This document shows, one piece after another, positions 1 to 5,314 of a DNA stretch of 5,314 nt. The notes under the pieces were generated by a model. The model made no database searches. It saw only the letters and a program-made list of their open reading frames with translations, and had not been told where the DNA came from. How positions within the stretch are numbered: position 1 is the stretch's first letter; each line of letters starts with the position of its first letter. This DNA is from Chloroflexota bacterium (GTDB lineage: Bacteria; Chloroflexota; Anaerolineae; B4-G1; SLSP01): assembly GCA_022707665.1 (NCBI GenBank), contig JAKJAE010000224.1:1-5314 (forward strand), written 5' to 3'. Position numbers and translations under genes: made by a program.

Positions 1-1
1 C

Positions 2-1972
2 CTTCTGACACGGGACCGGCTGGCTACGCTGCGCTTCGAGATTGATGATCTCGAGTTACTTGTGGGGCGCTTGAGCCAGGCGGATGAGTCCGCTGGCGAT
101 GTCGAGGCGGCGCAAGCTTACCTCGCACGCTATGAGCTCGACTTTCCCGGACAGACCGGCCACTGTGAGCTGGACCTGGGTCCGCTCATGCGGGAGGGGC
201 TCGACGGGCTTGCCCAGCAGATTCGTGGACGGCGCAATGCGTGCCTTGGGGGCGCAAGCGATGCCGATCCGGCTGTCTATGAGAGCTTCCAAGCTGCGGT
301 AGAAGGCCTTTCGCTCATGATTGAGCGGGCAGCCGCGATGGTGGCGGCTGCGGTGTCCGGGGCGTCGCCGGGCCGCCAGAAGGAGCTGCGGGTGCTAGCC
401 AACGCATGCCGCACAATAGCTCACCGTCCCCCGACCTCTTTCCTGGAGGCGATCCAGCTTCTCTGGTTCGTCCTGATTGGCGTGATGAATGCCGATCGTG
501 CCTGGCTGGTTGTCCCGGGACATCTCGATCGAACACTCTGGCCTTTCTACGAGGCAGATCTCGCCCGTGGCGTTCTCACTCCGGAGCGTGCACTTGTCTA
601 TATCGAGCACCTCTACATCGCCGTGAATGCCTACGTACCCGATGGTCTGGCGATGTCCGTGATGGTGGGGGGGCGCGATGCTGACGGCAAAGACGTCACC
701 AATGCATTGTCGACCCTGTGCCTCGAGGCCCTGCGCCGTACGCGCATGATCTACCCGACGGTGGGCGTTTGCTGGCACGCGGGGACGCCTGAGGCCCTTG
801 TTGATCTTGCCGTTGATCTGATGGGCCACGGCTACCCGACGCCAGCCTTCTTCGGCGACGCCACGATTCAGCGAGGGTTGGGCGCACTTCATGTTCCGCC
901 CGAGGAGGCTTGTCGCTACATCAATTCCACTTGCGTAGAGATCACGCCCTCGGGCGCCAGCAACGTCTGGGTTGCGTCGCCGTACTACAACACCTGCGGC
1001 CTGCTGCTCGAGGAGATAGCAGCACAGGCGAAGCGGCAGGCATCGACCTTTGACGCCTTCATCCGGGCATACTTCCACCGGCTGACGGCCGCGGTCGCAA
1101 CGGGTGTCGCCGAGCAGAATGCGGCACGCCGCGCCCGCGCCGCTGGTATGCGACGTCCGCTTCAGAGTGTCTTCACGCGTGATTGTATCGCGCGCGGGCA
1201 GGACGTTGAGTCAGGCGGTGCGCGCTACAACTGGGTGGAATGCTCGTTCATCGGCCTGGCCAACCTCGTTGATTCGCTCTTCGTCATTCGTCAGGAGGTC
1301 TATGACCAGCAGCGGATGACCCTCGGGCAGCTCAAGGCAGTGCTCGACGCGAACTTCGAGGGGCTCGAAGCGACACGCCAACGGCTTCTTAACACCTATG
1401 CCAAATACGGGCAGGGAAATGTCGACATCGACTTGCTGTTCAGGATGACCATGACGATCCTGACCGAGATCTGTGCTGGCTTCTCGATGGAACCCGACGG
1501 AAGCCCCTATGTGCCCGGCGCCTTTGCATGGGTGATGCACGAGCAGCTTGGGCGTCAGACTGGAGCGACTCCCGACGGCCGGCGTGCGGGTTTCCCGTTT
1601 GCCGATGGGTGTGGTCCGGCTCAAGGGCGCGAATCCAGTGGCCCTACTGCCGCCGTTCTTTCGGTCACCGGGTGGGACCACAGCCGGATGATCGGTGGAT
1701 TGGCCTTCAACCTCAAGTTTAACAGCTCTCTGTTCCAGTCACCGGATGGCTATGCAGGCCTCAAGGCCTTGATCCTGACCTACCTGCAGCGCGGCGGCTT
1801 CGAGGTTCAGGTGAATGTGGTTGACGGCGAGACGCTCAAGGCCGCCCGCGCGCACCCCGAGCTCTATCGCGACCTGATCGTGCGCATCGGTGGCTATGCC
1901 GATTACTTCACACGGCTGTCGCCGGAGATGCAGGACGAACTCATCCTGCGGACGCAGTTCGAGGGGTTCTGA
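2..1972 (+). CDS. Glycyl radical enzyme (PFL/glycerol dehydratase superfamily), 5' partial
   Basis: About 656 residues are visible, numbered here from the codon at 2. The frame is open to the left edge, and the codons just before the GTG at 62 already encode the family's conserved segment ending in LLVGRL, so that GTG is internal and roughly 120 N-terminal residues lie outside. Landmarks in order: PGQTGHC at 49-55; active-site loop NSTCVE with the thiyl cysteine C311 and acidic E313; TPDGRR at 523-528; glycyl radical loop RIGGY with the radical glycine G631, 26 residues from the C terminus, as in pyruvate formate-lyase. The C311-G631 spacing of 320 also fits the family. Such enzymes are cytosolic, oxygen-sensitive, and need a radical-SAM activase, which is not in this window. 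Cys-x-Glu is typical of radical dehydratases and C-X lyases and of arylacetate decarboxylases rather than true PFL (Cys-Cys). The T before the Cys and the AD after GGY differ from usual GCVE and GYS. Family certain, substrate unknown. Confidence 0.93.
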   Translation, partial: LLTRDRLATLRFEIDDLELLVGRLSQADESAGDVEAAQAYLARYELDFPGQTGHCELDLGPLMREGLDGLAQQIRGRRNACLGGASDADPAVYESFQAAVEGLSLMIERAAAMVAAAVSGASPGRQKELRVLANACRTIAHRPPTSFLEAIQLLWFVLIGVMNADRAWLVVPGHLDRTLWPFYEADLARGVLTPERALVYIEHLYIAVNAYVPDGLAMSVMVGGRDADGKDVTNALSTLCLEALRRTRMIYPTVGVCWHAGTPEALVDLAVDLMGHGYPTPAFFGDATIQRGLGALHVPPEEACRYINSTCVEITPSGASNVWVASPYYNTCGLLLEEIAAQAKRQASTFDAFIRAYFHRLTAAVATGVAEQNAARRARAAGMRRPLQSVFTRDCIARGQDVESGGARYNWVECSFIGLANLVDSLFVIRQEVYDQQRMTLGQLKAVLDANFEGLEATRQRLLNTYAKYGQGNVDIDLLFRMTMTILTEICAGFSMEPDGSPYVPGAFAWVMHEQLGRQTGATPDGRRAGFPFADGCGPAQGRESSGPTAAVLSVTGWDHSRMIGGLAFNLKFNSSLFQSPDGYAGLKALILTYLQRGGFEVQVNVVDGETLKAARAHPELYRDLIVRIGGYADYFTRLSPEMQDELILRTQFEGF

Positions 1973-2054
1973 GGCGAGAAGACAAGGACGCATATCCCTG
2001 AAGGCGCACGCGCGAGGAGGCCCTCTCGGGCCGGATCGCCGGTGCGACCACGAC

Positions 2055-2060
2055 AGGTGG
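2055..2060 (+). promoter_or_regulatory. Ribosome binding site of the DegT-family aminotransferase
   Basis: AGGTGG lies 7 bases before the ATG at 2068. That ATG is the first possible start codon in its frame after the in-frame TGA at 1999, so this site and the frame together fix the start. Confidence 0.7.
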
Positions 2061-2067
2061 GGGGTGC

Positions 2068-3378
2068 ATGGCAGATCGATTGGCTCTGTTTGGTGGGCAG
2101 AAGACGGTCACGCTGCCGCAGGATGATCGATGGCCCGTACTGGGCCAGGCGGAGATTGATGCCGTTGTCGCGCTTATGCGCGAGGGACGCATCTCGATCG
2201 GGGATGGCTCAGGTCCTATCGGTGGGCTCGAGAAAGCATTTGCGGAATACACCGGGGCACGGTTTGCCCTGATGCACAATAGCGGGACCGCGGCCCTGCA
2301 CGCAGCTTACTACGGCGTTGGGGTTGGTCCTGGGGATGAGGTGTTGGTGCCAACCTACACCTGGCACGCTACGGCCGGCGCGGTCGTGATGGCCAACGGC
2401 GTGCCGGTGTTCTGCGAGAGCGATCCGCACACACTCAACATCGATGTTGAGGACGCCGCGCGGCGGATCACGTCGAGGACCAAGGCCATTGCTGTTGTCC
2501 ATATGTGGGGTAATGTCGCGGATATGGATGCGGTGATGGCGCTTGCTGAAGCGCACGGCCTGGCTGTGGTCGAGGATTGCTCCCACGCCCACGGTGCTAC
2601 GTGGCGTGGAAAGCATGTGGGCACAATCGGTCACGTCGGCGCCTTCAGCTTGCAGGGCAGCAAGGTGCTTGTCGCGGGCGAGGGCGGGATGCTGATCACG
2701 GGTGATTCCACGATCTACGATCGCGCCCTTGTCCTGGGCAACCACGGTCGGATTCAGTACCACGCGCACGACGATGCCATGCGCGAGCTGACGACGGGCC
2801 TGGGCTTCAAGTACCGCCCGCATCCACTTGGCGCCGCCATCGCACTCGAGCAGTTCAAGAACCTGGATACCTGGAATTCGGGGCGGCGCGTCAACTTCGA
2901 TTACTTGATGGAGGGTCTGAGCGACCTGCCCGCGCTCGCGGTGACCCGTACGCCGGATCAGGCAGAGCGCGGCGGGTATTACGGTACGCGCATTCTGTAT
3001 GACAGCGCAAAGTTGGTCGGCATCTCACGGGGCGCCCTCCTGAAAGCCCTGCGCGCTGAGGGTGTGCCGGTGGACATTGAGCGTTACCCTTTGCTTCATC
3101 TCACGCCCTACTATCGACAGCGACAACGGGCATATGATGGCTATCTGGCGCCCGTCGTTCGCTCGGACTACGACGATGTGCCCTTTGAGCCGGGCGATTT
3201 TCCCGCGACCGAGGCCTTCCACCAGCAACTCCTGGCGTTGCCGGTCTTCACCGCGCCCCAGTTCCCACTTCTCGACCAGATCATCGCAGCTTTTCACAAG
3301 GTGATGGCTGGTACGAATGTTGAGGAGCTCAAGGACGCGGAAGAGCGCGGTGATCCGGTGCTCTTTGATTGGCCGTGA
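2068..3378 (+). CDS. DegT/DnrJ/EryC1/StrS-family PLP-dependent aminotransferase
   Basis: A complete 436-residue protein with the fold-type I PLP aminotransferase signature of the sugar/cyclitol aminotransferase family. Visible motifs: NSGTAAL at 71-77 (cofactor phosphate region); VVEDCSHAHGA with D170 expected to bind the pyridine nitrogen; SLQGSK with K199 as the expected Schiff-base lysine, followed by GEGG at 204-207; and GFKYRPHPLGAA plus the YPLLHLTPYY segment towards the C terminus. Family members transfer an amino group, usually from glutamate or glutamine, to a keto sugar, keto cyclitol or related carbonyl in the cytosol. Because Lys199 is present, a PLP aminotransferase is favoured over the PMP dehydratases of this fold (ColD and E1 types), which carry His there. 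It follows the glycyl radical enzyme by 95 bp on the same strand and overlaps the next gene by 4 bases, so co-transcription is likely. The substrate cannot be read from the sequence; the neighbour suggests a deoxy or keto polyol or cyclitol, which is inference. Confidence 0.93.
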   Translation: MADRLALFGGQKTVTLPQDDRWPVLGQAEIDAVVALMREGRISIGDGSGPIGGLEKAFAEYTGARFALMHNSGTAALHAAYYGVGVGPGDEVLVPTYTWHATAGAVVMANGVPVFCESDPHTLNIDVEDAARRITSRTKAIAVVHMWGNVADMDAVMALAEAHGLAVVEDCSHAHGATWRGKHVGTIGHVGAFSLQGSKVLVAGEGGMLITGDSTIYDRALVLGNHGRIQYHAHDDAMRELTTGLGFKYRPHPLGAAIALEQFKNLDTWNSGRRVNFDYLMEGLSDLPALAVTRTPDQAERGGYYGTRILYDSAKLVGISRGALLKALRAEGVPVDIERYPLLHLTPYYRQRQRAYDGYLAPVVRSDYDDVPFEPGDFPATEAFHQQLLALPVFTAPQFPLLDQIIAAFHKVMAGTNVEELKDAEERGDPVLFDWP

Positions 3379-4433
3379 CGGATCTGGTCACCCACGAGGT
3401 GCTTTTTACGGCTCACACGGATGGGCGCGATCTGGCGCTTTCCGAGATCGAGGTTGCCCTCCCCGGGACCGTGCACCGTGGCTGGCTGGCGCCTGATGTG
3501 GGGTGGGTCACCCTCGCCGGGGGGTGGCCGGATCTCGTGACGCGGTTCACTCAGCGTCCACCGATCTTCTGCCGACATATCTGCCCGGCGCACGTGCGTA
3601 TCCCGCTCGTGCAGGCGGACGGCGACCTCGATGCGCTGGTCTGTGAGAGCGGATCGCTCGCCGGGCTCCTGGGGCCTGAGCCCTTCTCGGTGCAGACCCG
3701 GTTGCTGGGCAGCGGGTGGCCCTACGGCCCGTTCGACGTGAACACGCGGCTTGCAGAGGTCTTTGCCCGCCGCGGTGCCCCGGTCGACGTGCGCCATCCG
3801 GTGCAGGTGGTGTCCGTCGTCCTGGCACCGGACGAGGCGTTTCTAGGCGTATCGCGAGCTATCGACAACCTGAGCGACTGGGCGGGTGGCGCACGTCGCT
3901 TCCGGCGTGACCCTGACCAGATCAGCCGGGCGGAGTTCAAACTACTCGAAGCGCTTGAGGTCTTTGCCCTCGACCCGCCCGCGGAAGGCCTCGTGCTCGA
4001 CCTCGGTGCTGCGCCCGGTGGCTGGACGCGGGTGATGCGCTCATTCGGCGCTGCCGTGGTCGCTGTGGATCCTGCGGATCTGGCGCCGGCTCTCGCTCGC
4101 GATCCTGGGGTCCGCCACGTTCGTGCCCTGGCGCAGGACTACTTGCCAACGGAGCAGCAGCGTTTTTCCGCCATCGTCAACGACATGCGGATGGATGCCC
4201 GCGATTCGGCGCGGCTGATGGGCATGGCAGCACAGTCGCTTGATCCCGTGGGATGGGCTGTGATGACCCTTAAGCTGCCGAAGGAGCGCACCGCTCAAGT
4301 GCTTTCAGCAGCGTTAACACTGCTCCGCAGGCACACTGTCGTGACCGGGGTGCGTCAACTCTTCCACAACCGCAGCGAGGTCACCGTGGCAATGCGTTCG
4401 CGATCCGCTTGTCGGCCGGCGAACGGTGGCTGA
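3375..4433 (+). CDS. RlmM-like 23S rRNA 2'-O-ribose methyltransferase (FtsJ fold)
   Basis: A 352-residue protein counted from the GTG at 3375. This start overlaps the aminotransferase stop as GTGA, the usual sign of translational coupling; a TTG at 3369 would add two residues and cannot be excluded. Residues 1 to about 180 resemble the N-terminal plus THUMP-like part of RlmM, ending in a VDVRHPVQVVSVVL strand pattern. The C-terminal half is an FtsJ/RrmJ Rossmann methyltransferase: SAM loop DLGAAPGGW at 209-217 and the K-D-K-E tetrad K189 (SRAEFKL), D270 (NDM), K300 (TLKLP) and E335 (HNRSEVTV). SRAEFKLLEA, TLKLP and RQLFHNRSEVTV match equivalent stretches that I recall from E. coli RlmM (366 residues), which methylates the 2'-OH of C2498 in 23S rRNA using SAM. 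All catalytic residues are present, so it should be active. The same nucleotide target is inferred; another rRNA 2'-O site is possible. Confidence 0.85.
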   Translation: MTDLVTHEVLFTAHTDGRDLALSEIEVALPGTVHRGWLAPDVGWVTLAGGWPDLVTRFTQRPPIFCRHICPAHVRIPLVQADGDLDALVCESGSLAGLLGPEPFSVQTRLLGSGWPYGPFDVNTRLAEVFARRGAPVDVRHPVQVVSVVLAPDEAFLGVSRAIDNLSDWAGGARRFRRDPDQISRAEFKLLEALEVFALDPPAEGLVLDLGAAPGGWTRVMRSFGAAVVAVDPADLAPALARDPGVRHVRALAQDYLPTEQQRFSAIVNDMRMDARDSARLMGMAAQSLDPVGWAVMTLKLPKERTAQVLSAALTLLRRHTVVTGVRQLFHNRSEVTVAMRSRSACRPANGG

Positions 4434-4463
4434 GAGATTCGCCACAACGGACCTGACGCGTCG

Positions 4464-4485
4464 CTGAGCCGACTGCCGGCTTCAG
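4464..4485. terminator. Possible stem-loop between convergent genes
   Basis: CTGA-GCCG at 4464-4471 pairs with CGGC-T-TCAG at 4477-4485, giving an 8-bp stem with one bulged T and a 5-base loop. It sits in the 84-bp gap between the convergent methyltransferase and pirin genes, where a bidirectional terminator would be expected. No T-run follows on either strand, so intrinsic termination is doubtful. Confidence 0.3.
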
Positions 4486-4517
4486 GTATGCAGTCCAACA
4501 GCCGCGAGGCGCTGCCG

Positions 4518-5189
4518 TCAGCCGAGGAACGTGCCCGCGCGGAGCTCCTCAAAGGCACGGCGCAGCTCCTCCTGCGTGTTCATCACGATGGGGCCGTACC
4601 ACGCGACTGGTTCCCGCAGCGGGATGCCCGAGACGAGGAGGAACCGGACGCCATCGTCACCTGCCTGCACCGCGATCTCGTCGCCTGGACCGAAACGCAC
4701 CAGGGAGCGATTGTCAACCTGTGAGCGGATCTCTGAACCGTCATCGTCCGTGACCACAGGGATCTTGGCAGCGGTCACGCCCTGGTACCGGGGTTCCATC
4801 ATCTTGAGTCTTGCCGGAAGGTTGGCCCAGAGCTGGAACCCATGCATGCGTCCGGCAACATCGCCCTTCGGCATCTCCTGGTGGATGATGCCCTTCCCCG
4901 CAGTCATCCACTGCACGTCGCCCGGCCCGATTACACCGCTGTTGCCGAGGCTGTCGCCGTGTTCGACTGTCCCGGCGAGCACGTAGGTGATCGTCTCGAT
5001 GCCACGGTGAGGATGCCAGGGGAACCCTGCCAGGTAGTCGCGCGGAATGTCGTTGCGAAAGTCATCCAGGAGCAGAAAGGGATCGTGAGCCGCCGTGTCG
5101 CCGAACCCAAAGGCGCGTCTCAGGTGAACGCCGGCCCCTTCGAGCGTCGGTTTCGCTTTGACGATTTGGGCTACGGATCGAGTCGTCAT
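4518..5189 (-). CDS. Pirin-family bicupin protein with a shortened C-terminal cupin
   Basis: A 223-residue protein starting at the ATG whose complement is 5187-5189, preceded by a strong AGGAGG. The N-terminal cupin is intact: FPWHPHRGIET supplies H59 and H61, and GIIHQEMP supplies H103 and E105, matching the iron ligands His56, His58, His101 and Glu103 of human pirin in order and spacing. The tail (IPLREPVAWYGP at 189-200, then IVMNT) is the normal end of the Pirin_C domain. Between about residues 151 and 161 some 60 residues usual for the second cupin are missing, which explains 223 residues rather than the more common ~280-290. Known pirins are cytosolic or nuclear metal-binding proteins; some bacterial members show quercetin 2,3-dioxygenase activity, and one in Serratia modulates pyruvate dehydrogenase. 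Neither role can be assigned here. It is convergent to the plus-strand genes and has its own promoter candidate, so it is a separate unit. Confidence 0.92.
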   Translation of the reverse strand: MTTRSVAQIVKAKPTLEGAGVHLRRAFGFGDTAAHDPFLLLDDFRNDIPRDYLAGFPWHPHRGIETITYVLAGTVEHGDSLGNSGVIGPGDVQWMTAGKGIIHQEMPKGDVAGRMHGFQLWANLPARLKMMEPRYQGVTAAKIPVVTDDDGSEIRSQVDNRSLVRFGPGDEIAVQAGDDGVRFLLVSGIPLREPVAWYGPIVMNTQEELRRAFEELRAGTFLG

Positions 5190-5197
5190 CTATGGTC

Positions 5198-5203
5198 CCT
5201 CCT
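5198..5203 (-). promoter_or_regulatory. Ribosome binding site of the pirin gene
   Basis: On the minus strand a perfect AGGAGG lies 8 bases upstream of the ATG at 5189. This strongly supports that start and high translation. Confidence 0.85.
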
Positions 5204-5251
5204 ATGCAGGGTTCTTGGTCTTACACGCGGTGGGACACTACGATGGATGGG

Positions 5252-5267
5252 TCAACCACCTCAACCA
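5252..5267. repeat. Short direct repeat at the start of the pirin leader
   Basis: TCAACCA occurs at 5252-5258 and again at 5261-5267, separated by CC (TGGTTGA twice when read on the minus strand). It abuts the -10 candidate and covers the predicted transcription start, a position where an operator could act. It may be chance; no regulator is encoded nearby in the window. Confidence 0.35.
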
Positions 5268-5293
5268 GTATAGCACAGAGGCGAGCTGGTCAG
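5267..5293 (-). promoter_or_regulatory. Candidate extended -10 promoter of the pirin gene
   Basis: On the minus strand TATACT (complement of 5267-5272) matches five of six bases of the -10 consensus and is preceded by TGC (5273-5275), an extended -10 element. A partial -35, CTGACC (complement of 5288-5293), lies 15 bases upstream, shorter than the ideal 17, so the extended -10 would carry most of the strength. Transcription would start near 5260, leaving a leader of about 70 bases before the ATG at 5189. Confidence 0.5.
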
Positions 5294-5314
5294 AGACTCC
5301 CAAGTAGCGGCAGG

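Noticed and set aside
62..64. GTG as the start codon of the glycyl radical enzyme
   Set aside because: The same frame is open from position 2, and the upstream codons encode family-conserved residues (IDDLELLVGRL); the family also needs roughly 120 more N-terminal residues.
395..1078. 227-codon open frame on the minus strand inside the glycyl radical enzyme gene
   Set aside because: Its translation matches no recognisable family and lies wholly antisense to a clearly conserved gene; long antisense frames are common in GC-rich coding DNA.
1211..1681. 156-codon minus-strand open frame
   Set aside because: Antisense to the conserved C-terminal region of the glycyl radical enzyme, with no recognisable domain.
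2..1972. Pyruvate formate-lyase (pflB) identity
   Set aside because: True PFL has two adjacent cysteines in the active site; here there is one cysteine followed by V and E, as in dehydratase- and lyase-type members.
2209..2823. 204-codon minus-strand open frame
   Set aside because: Antisense to the aminotransferase core (cofactor-binding motifs); low-complexity, His- and Arg-rich translation without a domain.
2068..3378. PMP-dependent dehydratase (ColD/E1-like) instead of an aminotransferase
   Set aside because: Those enzymes replace the Schiff-base lysine with histidine; here the lysine is present at residue 199 in the SLQGSK motif.
3294..3797. 167-codon minus-strand open frame spanning the aminotransferase/methyltransferase junction
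   Set aside because: Overlaps two real genes antisense; no domain seen and no convincing ribosome binding site noted.
4842..5273. 143-codon plus-strand open frame at the right end
   Set aside because: Antisense to the intact first cupin of the pirin gene, which has conserved metal ligands and a strong Shine-Dalgarno sequence.

Overview
This is a GC-rich bacterial window (well above 60% G+C by eye, with GC-rich third codon positions and a likely GTG start). It is densely coding and carries no RNA gene, mobile element, CRISPR array or long repeat that I can see. The lineage cannot be fixed from the sequence. A glycyl radical enzyme next to a DegT-type aminotransferase suggests an anaerobic or facultative environmental bacterium; Chloroflexota or a similar GC-rich phylum is only a guess.

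The plus strand from the left edge to 4433 looks like one transcription unit. (1) The C-terminal ~656 residues of a glycyl radical enzyme (pyruvate formate-lyase / glycerol dehydratase superfamily). The reading frame is open to the left edge, so the gene starts outside the window and the GTG at 62 is not its start. (2) After a 95-bp gap, a complete 436-residue DegT/DnrJ/EryC1/StrS-family PLP aminotransferase with a Shine-Dalgarno sequence. (3) Overlapping its stop codon by 4 bases (GTGA), an RlmM-like FtsJ-fold 2'-O-methyltransferase for 23S rRNA, with a THUMP-like N-terminal half and an intact K-D-K-E catalytic tetrad.

A convergent gene on the minus strand (5189 to 4518) encodes a pirin-family bicupin. 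It has its own strong Shine-Dalgarno sequence and a plausible extended -10 promoter near the right edge. Its first cupin keeps the full metal-binding set, but the second cupin appears to have lost about 60 residues internally.

The most interesting biology is the pairing of the first two genes. A glycyl radical enzyme with a Cys-x-Glu active site (the arrangement used by radical dehydratases and C-X lyases) beside a PLP aminotransferase of the sugar/cyclitol class could carry out dehydration or elimination to a carbonyl followed by transamination. The substrate is unknown and the activating enzyme is not in the window. The methyltransferase is probably a housekeeping gene sharing the transcript, and the pirin is a separate unit.
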